Positions 22,553-34,642 of a stretch of DNA of 64,000 nucleotides are shown here, one piece after another; position 1 is the first letter of the stretch; every line of letters begins with the position of its first letter. Location: positions 1 to 64,000 of the forward strand of contig CAXIWS010000640.1 of the NCBI GenBank assembly GCA_964036195.1. Direction: 5' to 3'. The notes beneath the pieces are model-generated. The model was not told the origin of the DNA. It did no database searches and saw nothing but the letters and a program-made list of their open reading frames with translations. The stretch is from Sphaerolaimus hirsutus (lineage: Eukaryota; Nematoda; Chromadorea; Monhysterida; Sphaerolaimidae). A program made the position numbers and the translations under genes.

Positions 22553-23867
22553 TGTGATGAAGCCACCGAAGTCAGCGTCTTCTACCACCGAATCCGGCTG
22601 CTTCAAGACCGTAGTGAGAAACAGCCTTTAGAGTGGTTGATTTCCCGTTGTAGCCGAACGTCCACTTGTCGACAGCCAAGTTGAGTTTATTTTGTAGTTG
22701 TGTGTTGAAAAGGGGGTTCGAATTGTTTCAGGTACTTTATTTCGATCAGATACAGCGTGTCACAAAAGCGCAAAGTCTAGCGAGCTTCCTAATCGAAGTT
22801 TCTATTGCTAGCTTATTTTCGTTCAGTAGCTTGGGTCCGCAGACTGAAGTAAAAACTTCCAAAGTAGCTAAGACACGGAAATCATGTATAGAAAACAGCT
22901 ACAGTAATTTCCTAATACAAATACACAAATAAGTCACAAATGCAACAAAGAAACACATCTAGCCGAAACAGTTGCCTCATACTGCGCGTGCATACATTCA
23001 AATACTTATGGTAAAGAAATACCAAGTACAAATTGGGCTAATAGAAAAACTATTAATCTTGAGAGGCGCAAAGTCGGCAAACTCGGCCGATTTACTAATT
23101 TGGTTCAATTTGTCAGAAAACCTTGACGCACATTGGGACTAATATAATAGGGTTGGGATATTATAAATAGTAGTGCAAATGTTCCTAATGACGTAAATAG
23201 AACAAAGTATATTCAACACAATAATAGTAATCACTTCCTGGAAACGTATACTTCATAATTGGCAAATTGAGACTTATTCGAGGTAAATAGGTATATTAAT
23301 TGAGCAGGGTTTATAATACATTCTTAGGTATAATTTGAACAGGGTATTTCCGTGAATGTCAAGTAAATATAAGTATAAATAGTGAGCAGGGTTAATATAA
23401 TTATACCTACGCGAAGGGCTTTAATAAACACGTACAGTAAATGCTAGTCTCACACAGGGCACTATTTCTCTATTAGGACGCTGGCTTAAGTAAATATGTA
23501 ACACATAAATATTTACAAGATTTGACTTTCCCAAATTGCAAGTAAACCATATAAATGTATATATAATAATGATCAGAAAATTACGGCGAGTTGAATGAGC
23601 CTAATTTCATGTTAATACACCTAATAATAACTTATTTGACCTTTTAACCTAAATATTCCACATAAACATATCGATTACTCATAAAACACTTTCCTAATTA
23701 AATATTCTCCATGGATAAATAATATAGTGCAGGAAATATATCTTGCATGGTAAATAAATATAGTGCATGAAAAGTAAAATAGTGCAAATAAGTAAATGTG
23801 CAAATATGAGCCTAATTATCAATTCTCTGTATTTCTTTATCCATCCATTTTTACCACGGTCAGCACA
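22553..23867 (-). repeat. 5' LTR of the inner BEL element
   Basis: 1,315 bp, matching 11264-12578. Differences noticed by eye include c/t at 'gaaacagcc', 'gtgtcacaa' and 'tctattgct', plus 'ctagccgaaa' and 'ttgggatatt'. Confidence 0.96.
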
Positions 23868-23872
23868 GGAGT
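23868..23872. repeat. Target-site duplication GGAGT of the inner element (right copy)
   Basis: Directly follows the LTR end CAGCACA; identical to 11259-11263. Confidence 0.92.
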
Positions 23873-26564
23873 ACGCACCGGCGTGTTACAATTCACAACT
23901 AAACCGATTCCTAAAATTGTCAAAGACGAGTCACAACCCGCCGCTGTAAACTTACAAGCGGCGGAGGAAGTGTTAGAATCACTTCAGGCATATGTCTACC
24001 AAGCCGAGCTGAAACGCTCGGACCTGTCCACAGCTATGGACAGATTCACATCTATTGTCCAAGATTACATCACAAGCTTGGACAGAGACCAAGACGGTGC
24101 AGCCGAAGAAGCGAAGAGCGCCAACGCAAAATTGGAGCGCGCGCTCTATTCGGGCTCGAACAACGCGACGATGCTCATGGATGAGCTGGAATCGAAAATG
24201 GCGTCCGCCCAAGCGCACATCAAATCCGCGGAAAGGTTGATACTTTCCTTGAAAGGTCAGTCCACTGTTGATTTAACTACTCAACCCCCTTCACAACCAC
24301 CCTATAACAATGTCAACATGGGAAGTAGTTCTCAACCTTCACAAATGGAAACTTTGTTAAAGTTACCCAAAATCGAGCTTGCTAAATATAACGGCGATCC
24401 GTTAGAATGGGCAGCTTGGTGGGAAATTTTTCGAGCTCAAATTCACGACCAAGCTAATTTGTCAAATGGTATGAAATATACATACCTTAAGCTCAGCCTT
24501 ATCGGTCCAGCAGCGGAACTGCTGGCCGGATTAAAAGGTGATGGTCGAGATTACATCACAGCGGTCACCATGTTACAATCAAACTTTGGTGAAACGCATC
24601 GGGTACAAGCAGCCCTTTGGGATAAATTGTATTCACTCGAAAAGCCTTCGTCAAGAGGAGACTCCCTCACAAATTTCACACAAACCCTTTTGTCAACTCT
24701 CAATCAACTAAAAGAAAGGGGTGAAAGTGTCGATTCTGGTGCAGTGTTAAGAATAATTCGTGGTTATCTCCCCGATAATATTGTTCTTGCCGTCACAGAA
24801 GAACACCGGAATTCGATGCGCACTGCTGTAACCGGCGACACAGAACTCACAGTCGTCAGGTTTGTTGATGCATTAACTACCATTGCTCGTGCTCGTTTAG
24901 ATGCGATGAAGACTGAACAACAAAGTTCACAATCTTCAAATGTTGTTCAGAAATCACAAAGTTCATCGGTAAAAAAGCCACAAAATGGAGGTGGTTGGCA
25001 ACAGCAAAAGAAAAAGGGAAATAAATCACAAAATACCTTTTCAAAACAAAAACCTATTCACAATACGGTTGCTTTTGCTGGTACCAATGCTAACGCTGGT
25101 AAACCACAAGGAAAAAATAAAAACTCCACTCAACCTCCCAGAACTCCCGCGAGCGGAGCGATTAGTCAAAAGCAGTTTTCACAACCTGCTGCTGATTATC
25201 GCAAGCCAAAATTCGAGTGCTTGTTCTGTGGCATCAAAGAGCACTACACCACCGATTGCCCTCAATACGTCACACCGAGAGAGCGCATCGAACGGTTGCA
25301 AGCTTTGGGCGATGTGTGCACGCGATGCACACGCAGAGGCCATCAAGCGGAACAGTGCACTCAAAGACTGAGTTGCTACTATTGTCGCCAGATCGGCCAG
25401 CATCACGGGGCGTTCTGTCCTACTAGACAGGCACCCGCAAGGCGTCAGGTAAACAATTCACAAAATAAGGCCTTTGTCAAAGCAACGAGCGCTAATTTTG
25501 TCAACGCTCAGGTAATCACAACGGGCGCGGCTTCGTCACATGCACCGCCATCGTATCCACCTTCACACACGGAACCGATGAGCGTGTGTGTCATCCCCCC
25601 AGACGAGAACGATTTTCGGTGGAGACAGCAGACGCTGTACCAAATGGACATGGACGGCCCGCTGGACATGGGCGAATGGCCGAAGCCTGCTAACGAGCTC
25701 CAGGCGAGAGCTCAAGAGGAAGCCCGCAAGTATCACAGCGAAAACGAGCTGTGGACGACGCTCCGTGCCAACCTCATCCAGGACGGCACAGACATGGAGA
25801 CCGTAGAAGCTAAAATCCGCGGCTTCCAGCAGAAACGGTACGAGGTGTACCCACACCTCAACCCAAACCAAATGTCATCGTCGGTGCCACTTCAACCCAG
25901 TCACAGGCCCACGGTGGAGGTGCTGAGCGCACAAGCGGGTTATGGTAACCCCAACACCGCTACCAGGCAGCAGGCCGAACAAGAATGTGAGTTCGATTTT
26001 GCGCCTATTGTTTGTTTGCAAGTGGCCCAGGCTTCATTAATTAATAAAGACGCTGAATTAAATCGAGTCACAGACCCTTTGTTAATATTCTTTGACACGG
26101 GATGCGAATATTCATACATTAAAGCATCCGTGGCAAATGAGTATAACTTTGAAAACAAAGGAGATGTTGTTCTTCAAATGAACGTGTTTGCGACAAAAAC
26201 GCCTGTCACAGTCAATACGTTTTTGATCGAGGCAGTCATGCCTATTTACAAACACGTTGACAATAAGGGCAATATGTTACAAATTCCACTCACCTTACGT
26301 GCAGTCGATAATTTGGCAACATATGCATGCCCACCTCCTTTGTCACAAGATGACAAAACAGTCATTTATATTGTGTACGGTGAACATGCACAAGAACAAT
26401 TCGCGGAACCGCTTGAATTGACAGAAATGACTGATGAGTTTTGTCACAAACTATGTCAACCAGATGTGGTCATTGGTCAAGACTATTATTGGAAGTTCGA
26501 TATTCGACCAACAGAAATCGAACTCCCATCTGGATTGATCATTGTCAATCGATACTTGGATTGA
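23873..26564 (+). pseudogene. Gag and protease region of the outer BEL element
   Basis: Continuation of the frame that starts at 11139 or 11190; an apparent ATG at 23796 lies inside the inner element's LTR and is not its start. It shows a coiled Gag region, a Gln/Asn/Ser-rich linker, three Cys-His zinc-knuckle-like groups (about 25210-25420) and an aspartic-protease DTG at about 26094. The frame ends with TGA at 26562-26564 just after 'LPSGLIIVN'. The inner element continues through the equivalent position into 'GLLMGGG', and the matching 'LGLMLGGN' here is in another frame, so the break is a one-base frame shift close to 26545-26560. No classic slippery heptamer is visible, so I favour a mutation over programmed frameshifting. 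Confidence 0.88.
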
Positions 26565-28759
26565 TGCTTGGCGGAAATGCGTCATCACAGTCATTTGTCA
26601 CAACACCCGACATTTCGCCACATCAATTCATGGTTTCATGCAGTCCACATGCATCATCAGCTGTTGCTGTTGGTCAAGAGACATTATTTCAATTTCACAG
26701 TCTTGAGTCAATAGGTATCACAGATGATCCATTATCACATGATGATGACATAGCTGAACAGTTAATTCTGGAATCAATTACTCTTGATCCAGAAACTGGG
26801 CGCTATAGCGTAGATTGGCCATTCAAATCAACAATTCACAAATTGCCAACCAACAATTCAGAAGCATTTCGCCGCTTTCTGTCACTATTGAAACGGTTTC
26901 GAAAAGATCCCAATTTATTCGCGACATACGCTAAAGTCATCTCAGATCAACTTCACAAGGGTGTCATAGAACCCGTTTATGGTTCACAGGATGGTTTGCA
27001 AGAACACATCTTACCTCACCAACCTGTCATCACACCTGGCAGATTGACAACATGTCGAATAGTGTATGATGGTTCTGCAGGCAAGCTAAGTCTCAACAAT
27101 TGCTTATTTCGAGGCCCAGTTCTCACACCACTGGCGCTCGGATTAATGCTTCGTTTCAGAGCCGGAAAAGTAGTGTTATTAGCAGACATTGAGAAAGCAT
27201 TTTTACAAATTGCTCTTCACCCAAAATCACGCGCTTTCACAAAATTTTATTGGCTGCGTGATGACACTATTCCGACTCACGAAGACAATATTCAAATGAT
27301 GCAATTCACAAGGGTGCTATTTGGTCTCACATGCAGTCCATCCATTTTGTCGACTGTAATTAAATATCACCTGGAAGCGGAATTAGCTCACATGCATCCC
27401 GCTGAATCACACGAACGAGCGAAATTGGAACTGTTGCTCAACAGCATTTACGTTGATAATTTAGTTATCAGCGTAGATGATGAAAAATATGCAATACAGC
27501 TCTACCGCTTAATTAAAGCTGTTTTTGCAAGAGCAAATTTCAACATGCGCGAATGGATGACAAATTTGCATACGGTTTCCGAGAAAATCAAACCTGATGA
27601 TCTCAACCCGAAACAGTCACAATACATCAAAGTAATGGGTCTTGTTTACGATCACATTGAAGACACCATTGCGGTGCCAGCTCCCAAGAAAGATTTTACG
27701 CTCATTGTCACAGCAACACGCCGCAATTTGAACAAATTGCTGGCTTCAACATACGACCCTATTGGCATCACAGCACCCGCGTTATTTCGGTTGAAATTTC
27801 GCGTGTCACAAATAATTCAAAGGTGCAATGTCACAACCTGGGATGAACTCATCGAAGACCCAGAGGCGGATGACTTATTGGACGACTTGAAAAGACATCT
27901 CTCGTCTATAAGTCAAATCAAATTCCCGCGCTCATTTCACTCTTTTGGCATTGATGTCAAAGCCGAAACACGTCCATTAGAATTACATGTGTTTTGTGAT
28001 GCCTCTAAAGATGGATACGCCGTGTGCGCTTATTTGCGTCAAAAAGCGATCTCACCCGATGAATACGGCTATGAGGATGACCGATATTTTAGTGGTTTTC
28101 TCACAGCTCGCACAAAATTGGCTCCACTTCCGTCAAAACAAGGTCAACCCCTCACAATCACACGCTTGGAATTGCTCGGTGTCACAATTGGTGCACAGCT
28201 CATCGATTATTTACATCATGAACTCGTTGAGCTGGGTGGATGGAAAATTCACAGCAATTTCCTATGGACCGATAGTACAGTTGTCATCGGCTGGCTATAT
28301 ACTTCAAAGCCGCTGGCTACTTTTGTCAACAATCGGGTCACAAAAATCCATTCATTTATGTCAAAGCATTGCATTCAAATTTGCAAAGTCGCTACAAAAG
28401 ACAATCCAGCTGACATTGCGTCACGGGGATGTACTTTTGATCAACTAATGATCGAAACAATGTGGTTTACAGTACCAACATTTTTCGCTGAACCCTTCAC
28501 ATCAGCCATGGTTGACATTTCGCAATATCAAGTGCAACCTGTCACCGAAGAGCTTGCGAAAGGCGACACTCACATCAGTCGACCTTTATACGCTGGAGCA
28601 GTAACTTCACAGCCTGCTTCACAGCCAGCTAATGCTCTCGCACAACAAGTGCATGTCAATTTGGACCCCAATTTGTCACAAAATGTCACTCCTCAAAATT
28701 TGTTTGTCGAAAGCCCACAACGTCACATCCCTTCAAATCCGTTCGAAATCGACATTTGA
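26565..28759 (+). pseudogene. Reverse transcriptase and RNase H region of the outer BEL element
   Basis: The frame is open from 26441, overlapping the previous frame, but homologous sequence starts near 26550. It carries ILPHQPVITP, a DIEKAFLQI block, YVDN at about 27450, RNase H-like DAS near 27990 and a TDST motif near 28270. It ends in TGA at 28757-28759. The same frame reads on as 'QFSTLSKLL', aligning with 'RFSSLTKLL' of the inner element, so the stop is a nonsense change and not a gene end. Order and motifs match the intact inner copy throughout. Confidence 0.9.
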
Positions 28760-30904
28760 CAATTTTCAACATTGTCAAAATTGTTGCGCACAGTCGTTTA
28801 TCTACTTCGTGTGAAAACATATTGGCTAAATCGCTCCATGCTTAAAGCTGCAAAACGCGAAAGCAAATATTTATCAAAACCAATCACACAAGCCGATTTA
28901 AACGAGGCATTCAGACATGTTCTGCGCATTTCACAAGCAGAAGAATGCGCCAGTTGCATTTCACAAGCGCAACTTGGCAAGCACCACATGCTCAAATGGG
29001 ACGCGTGGAATAATTTATTATATTGCGTCACGCGTGTGTCTCACAAAGAACACAGAAATCCTTCGTTATTTTACTACCTGCCAAAAACCGGATGGTTAAC
29101 AACGCTGGTAGTTACTCATTTTCATGAGCTTGCTGGTCACAGTGGCATGCTTCACACTTTAGCAGATTTACGCGAACACTGCTGGTTGTCAAGTGCCAAG
29201 CAGGTAGTTGCAAAAATTTTGCGCAAATGTGTCACATGCCGCAAAGCGGAAGGAGGTCCATTCACATTACCTGATTTTCACACACTACCTGTCACTCGAA
29301 CTCAATCACAAATCAGGCCATTTCAACATATTGGCATTGATTATATGGGACCGTTAGTTTATTCACAGAACGGAACCCGTCACAGTCAACACATTTTGTT
29401 GCTAACATGCTTCAGTACACGCGCCATTCATTTAGAGTCAACTAATAGTGTCTCAACAGCCGACACAATTATGGCTCTAAATCGTTTTATTTCGCGTCGA
29501 GGCATGCCGGACACAATTTGGTCCGACAATGCCCCCGCGTTCAAAAATTGTGTCAAAATGCTGCCGGACGTAAAATGGCATTTTATCACAGCCAACAGTC
29601 CTTGGCAAGGCGGCGTGTACGAACGCATGGTCGGATTAGTCAAACGCTTGCTCAAAAAAGCATGCGGCCGACGTTGTCTAACATGGCATGAATTCCTCAC
29701 AGTCATGCTTGACGTCGAATTCTCCGTCAACACGCGACCATTGTCATATTTGTCAAACACAGACATTGGTGCAGCGATACTGCGCCCAATACATTTTCTT
29801 TGGGGCACCCCACCACCATGTTACATGGATGAAAAACGTGAGATGGAACTCGATTCCACCACGATTGAACCCATGCGAAAAATTCCAAAAGAGGAATGGG
29901 AAAGGCTGACGGATGGATCTTTCAACCTCACACCCTCACAAATCGATAAATCCTATGTACTCACACCCCCACGAGTCAATGACGTCAATTGCATTGATGA
30001 AATTGCACTCAACTCTGTGCCTGAAAAGGACAGAGATGACATCACATTACTTTGGGACCAAATTCGTCACAATCGTGAAGTGCTTTGGTATGAGTGGTCA
30101 CGTCAATACATTGACCTACTCAAAGATCGAGCTAAAAATCAACGCTTGAAAAAAGGCACTATCAACGAAGCTCCCAAACGTGGCCAAGTGGTGTTAATTA
30201 CTGATGATAAACAGCCACGTGGTATGTGGCAAATGGGCCGCGTTCACGAGATACACGTGTCAAGCGATGGCAAAATACGTGCAGTCACAGTATTGTCAAG
30301 TAACGGCCGTCGCACACGTAGATCCCCATCTAACCTTGTACCTCTTGAAATAGACACAGAGGACGGTGTTGAGTATAAAATCGACACTGAGGTGAAAGAT
30401 GATGACAAATCACAACCTCCACCTGATAAAGGTGATGATTCACAAACTGATCAATCACATCAACAATCACAATCTTCACAACAAGATGCAAGGCGCATAA
30501 ACCCACGACGAACATGTCGCTACACTGGCACATATTCGTTCTGGGGAAACGTGTTGCATTTAATGGCACTTACGTTGCTAATACAATCAAAATTAGCTAA
30601 CACGCTCACATGGACAGATCAATATCACAAAACGTTCAATCTGTGCCATAAAACACGCACTGGTCACACAATTCAACTTCCGGAAAAAGTAACATGTCAT
30701 TTTCCTCAAGTTACGGCCAAAGAGGATATTGTGATATCTATATGGACGTTGCGTGTTGAACCGCAAACAACACCAATTTATAGATGCTTTCAACAAGAGC
30801 ATACTATAGTCACATATATGAGTCTGGTGGGCGGAAAATCTATGTTGCCACCAGAAATCATTAAAAATCACAGAGTCACAACCTACAATTGCATGATCGC
30901 CTAG
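28760..30904 (+). pseudogene. Integrase and N-terminal Env region of the outer BEL element
   Basis: Same frame as the preceding part, separated from it only by the TGA at 28757. Integrase features are an H-H-C-C zinc region (about 29115-29250), GIDYMGP near 29333, WSDNAP near 29519 and the PWQGGVYERMVG block near 29600. The Env-like region begins after a hydrophobic signal-like segment (about 30540-30600) and has regularly spaced cysteines. It is cut by TAG at 30902-30904; the frame continues immediately after it, and the inner element has no stop at the matching place. Confidence 0.88.
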
Positions 30905-33430
30905 CAAAATAAAACTTGGAAAGGCGAACCTTTAGTAAAAATTGGTCATGCATTGTGGAGCACCAACAAATCACTTCACATAGATAATTGTTACTTTTGT
31001 CACAATCTGAGTAACACGGTGATGAACTTTCATATAGAAGAAGGAGTGGTCGCAAGTCTTGACGGAAAGAAAATTGTTTCCGAAATTCAAGATCTGTCAC
31101 ATTGCAACCCACAAGCCGGCTATTGTTATGACAGCGACAATGGCGTCTCTTTATGGAATGCTACCGCTTTTAACAAACAGTGTGCGTTCCAAGAGATTGG
31201 TCAATTTGATGCGCAATATTCGCAAAATCATTACGTAGTGGAAAAATTGCAAGCTGCATTTTCGGTCACATGGAGATCACAAAAATTTCCAAGTAATGCA
31301 GAATGTGTGCCAAAAGACGCGAAATATATTGACCAGGGCTCGGCATTCATTCAATTTCTTCGATATCAACTTAAGAAATTGAAAAAACCTGAAACCGAAA
31401 AAGCTCCTCTTCATTTCAAACTCGCACCAAATCTAGATGTTGGTGTATTTCACTTGCTCACAGCCCGTCAACAATATGAAGTTGACAAAATTGCACATCT
31501 AGAACAAAAACAATTTGGATCCATCTGGCAACAATTATGTCACATCCGTCAGACCCAGCTGGATATAATTCATGCAATCGTCACATTCAATCCCACGCTT
31601 GGCTTGCGAGCGTTGCTAGGACGTCAAAATCTCTATGCTGAATGGCATGGAGATATATTGATGTTCTGGGATTGTAAACCTGTCACAGCAGAAATGATTT
31701 ATTTTCAACATGAATATAACAATACCTGTTATAAATTTCTGCCGGTCAAAGTCACAGATCACCCACATATAATGTTCGTTGCTCCTGGTACCAATGATCT
31801 AATCACACATTCACCAATAGATCATTGTCTCATGAAAGACCATAAATATTATCAATTAAATGATAACTCATGGGCTAATGAAAACGGACCAACGAATTTA
31901 CACGTCACAAAACTCCCAATCGAATTAATTTGGGCTGGCTCATGGAAACCATTCACACTAAATGTTTCCGGGTCACCAGGTGTAAGCATGACTGATATTG
32001 CATTCAGTATCATGGCTGCACATCATCACTTTCAAAATCTGCAACGACTCGAACAACATGTCACACGTTCAGTCGATTATATTGCAACAAAATCAAACGA
32101 TCCTAAAGCCGTGCAAGCATTTATTGCTGGCATCGGCCAAGGGGTTGGTGCATATTTTGAAGGTGTAGGAAAAGAATTGGGTCACATTATTCACGGTAGT
32201 GTCACAGGTGGTGCGTCAGCATTAGACACGTTACTTACTGGGCCACTTCAAACAGCTGTGAACATCATACTCATTATTATCACAATTGCTTGTATTGGGT
32301 ATATTGGTTATGTTTACATGCAGTGGCGGCTCGTAACCGGCAGGGGTATGCTGCCAGACATCAAGGGCTTTTTCCGAAGAAAGGGCAGAAGGGACAGAAG
32401 CCCAAACAGCAAGGGCCCCCGTCCGTTCAGCAAGGAAAAATCGGTAAGCGACGGCGACGTAACCGCCAGAAGAAACCGAAAAGCGGCTTCAACAAACCCG
32501 CTTTGTCAAGTCAAACCGTCACACAATCGTCAAGTTTGTCACAGTTACATTCAAAGTTTGTCACACCCCTCAAGCGAGTTTCTCCATTCAAACGGCTTTC
32601 AGGACGCACGGTACAGCCTAGATCGGATCCCCCGGTCGGTTATAGTACCGAGCGCGCCGAAGAAATCGAAATGGAGACGGGTGCGCGCCGGGTCACAAAA
32701 CCTGCACCCCCCTGCGAGTCACAAGCGCAGAGCTCGTCATCAAACGCCAGACTCACAGTCACCGAGCCTGTCACCACGGAGGTCACAATGGAAGACGCGT
32801 TCCCTGACCGCGAGCCCTTGCAAAAGCGACTCAAGAGATTCGCTGGAGTCGCAGGGCTCCCAGGTGAGCAGCAACCGTCACACCAGACATTTTCCTTTAT
32901 ACCCCAAACTTCACAAATTCAATAACATCAATAAAAAACTGGTCAAATCAAAAGTTAAACGATCTAAAAAGATCCGTGACCTTCCTCAGACAAACACCTT
33001 CACAGTCCGACATAGAACTTGGAGAGATGGAAGAAAATCACGTTCAAGATCTAGATCCCCCTCCGTACCATTTGACCAATTCAACTCAATCACTTCACAA
33101 TGTACAACCTCATTCACAACCTCCCCTGTCCCCTTGCTACCAAGCCAACCGCTTGCAGCAACGGAACAATGGCAGCCCACCGAGCCGTCGAAGACGAGCG
33201 TCGACGAGACCGACACGCTACGACAAGCCCTCGAGCAACTCGTCGAGGAATCTGAGAAGCTCTCCAACTGGCCGAGTCGACCAGCCGGGGCCCCAGAAGA
33301 CCAGACGACCAGGCACGGGGAAAGCAGCCAGCCTGAGGAGGATGCCGTCGAACCCATGGACGAGCATCATGAGGAGAGCCGGGAAAATGCCGGCGTCGAA
33401 GACGCCGACGATCTACTACCACAGGAGTGA
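30905..33430 (+). pseudogene. C-terminal Env region of the outer BEL element
   Basis: Continues the frame after the TAG at 30902. The part up to about 32340 aligns block by block with the inner Env, including 'EEGVVASLDGK' against 'EEGTVASLDGK', and ends in a hydrophobic membrane segment (about 32255-32325). After the membrane segment this frame becomes Ser/Arg-rich for 300 codons and then acidic to the TGA at 33428-33430. That tail is much longer than in the inner copy, and protein-like composition switches between frames (see 32340-33452). Confidence 0.82.
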
Positions 33431-33452
33431 TGAGAGTATCACAGGCGTTTGA
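32340..33452 (+). other. Overlapping open frames in the Env tail of the outer element
   Basis: All three plus frames are open for long stretches. One frame is open to the stop at 32925 and encodes an Arg/Lys-rich cluster (GKRRRRNRQKKPKSG, about 32430-32480) followed by an acidic, proline-containing stretch. Another is open from 32976 to 33452 and has an LDPPPYHL segment (PPxY type). The Env frame itself ends acidic. Either successive one-base deletions moved the true tail through three frames, or accessory frames overlap env. I cannot decide from sequence alone. Confidence 0.5.
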
Positions 33453-33536
33453 TTTTTGATTTTGTTTCACATCAATTTGCCGAGATTGGCTGAGATAAAA
33501 TTAAATTAGATTTAATTTTTATTCTAGTTTCGGGAG

Positions 33537-34637
33537 TGTGTAACATTATCGTAAAATGTAAAACCTTATATTTAAGTTGACTTTCTCATGTTCGCTTTTA
33601 TATTTAATTAATTCAATTTATTAAGATTCTATTTTAATTCACATTCCATTTTTTTTAACATCTTCACATTCGTCATTTAATATCTCAAGCGACGTTGTTT
33701 ACAACGTGCGCTTTACATCGCTCACATATTTAGATCTTAGTCATTGCTCACATTCCGCCACATTTCCTTGACAAGCAGCACGCAAATACGCCGTCATGTT
33801 TATGTTAAGCGGCGGGCTCGCCCCAAGCGGGGGGCCGGGCCCGCGCGCCATTTCAAATGCTGTCTGGCTTGTCTCACATTTTCACTATCTTGTCAGTTTA
33901 GCTCGCTTTTCATCGGAGAAGCGAGCGGGCAAGGATTGAACTTTCACAATTGGAAATGTTGGGTAAAAATCGGAGATTAGAGCCGACCGATTGGCGCCAA
34001 ACCAATCGCCATCAGTCTGGCCCTTAAAAGCCGATTTCACAGCTAGAATCGGCAGTGTTTGCAACCTCGTCAACTTCACACGAATCTCTTCCTAGGATCT
34101 AAATAAGCGCCGTTTGTCACTTTATTAAGTCGCTTGTTTTTGGTGCTAAGTTTAACTCTTGGTGCTTTAAGTCACCTCAGTGCTTTATTCACACCTGCGC
34201 TGTTTGAGGTGCTTTGTTCACAACCGCGCCACTTAATTGTCGCCTTTTGTCGTAATTAAGTGCCTTCTTTAAATTGCCTTATTTCTACGGTAATTAGAGT
34301 TTATTTTACGTTTTATTTAAGTAATTAATTTAGTTGTAAATTAATTCCTTTGTTTACGTATAATTTTATATATATTTTATTTACACTTATTTCCTTGTAT
34401 TTAATTGTCTAAATAAAAATGTTCGTCAAAACCTTTGGTAATCAATCTAAATTTGCTTCACACTAACTCACATCAATTCACTTAAACTTAACTAATCACA
34501 TTCTGATAAAATAACGGAACGTCAACTAAGAGACGACGCTTCACGTCAACTTTCATACGTTCACATTTGTCCTCTTCCTCGGTTAGGAATAGGAGCCAGT
34601 TCACAAGTCACTTCAACAAGTTCCGTATTATTTTACA
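33537..34637 (+). repeat. 3' LTR of the outer BEL element (1,101 bp)
   Basis: TGTGTAACATTATCG to TATTATTTTACA, matching 9759-10860 with small differences ('ccttatattta' against 'cctttaatattta', 'gacaagcagc' against 'gacagcagc'). Followed by the AAGGT duplication at 34638-34642. Confidence 0.95.
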
Positions 34638-34642
34638 AAGGT

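Larger units (their letters stand above)
11264..23867 (-). mobile_element. Inner BEL/Pao LTR retrotransposon, complete, minus strand (12.6 kb)
   Basis: Two 1,315-bp LTRs (11264-12578 and 22553-23867) with about five differences, TG...CA ends, a GGAGT duplication and a single intact gag-pol-env frame of 2,908 codons. Read on the minus strand, the order is LTR, primer-binding-like site at 22552-22533, a long leader of about 1.2 kb, the polyprotein, a 42-bp spacer and the second LTR. Lower LTR divergence than the host element fits a later insertion. It looks structurally able to move; activity is an inference. Confidence 0.96.
9759..34637 (+). mobile_element. Outer BEL/Pao LTR retrotransposon with env, interrupted and decayed
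   Basis: LTRs of 1,102 and 1,101 bp, TG...CA ends, a 5-bp target duplication, a primer-binding-like site directly after the left LTR, and gag, protease, reverse transcriptase, RNase H, integrase and env regions in BEL/Pao order. A complete second BEL element (11264-23867, minus strand) is inserted in gag. Without that insert the element would be about 12.3 kb. The two LTRs differ by roughly eight substitutions and two small indels, under 1 percent, so it is young although dead. The coding region is broken by the insertion, a stop near the gag start, a frame shift near 26550, a TGA at 28757 and a TAG at 30902. Confidence 0.95.

Noticed and set aside
21482-22684. Several frames of 80-125 codons in the inner element's leader and LTR border
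   Set aside because: Overlapping on both strands without motif; a retroelement leader is the simpler explanation.
23796-23867. Apparent start codon of the outer gag frame at 23796
   Set aside because: It lies in the inner element's LTR, and an identical upstream stretch occurs in the other LTR (12507). The true frame enters from 11190 across the target duplication.
26545-26565. Programmed -1 frameshift between gag-protease and reverse transcriptase
   Set aside because: The shift is in the right direction but no X-XXY-YYZ heptamer or strong downstream hairpin is evident, and the intact inner relative needs no shift.
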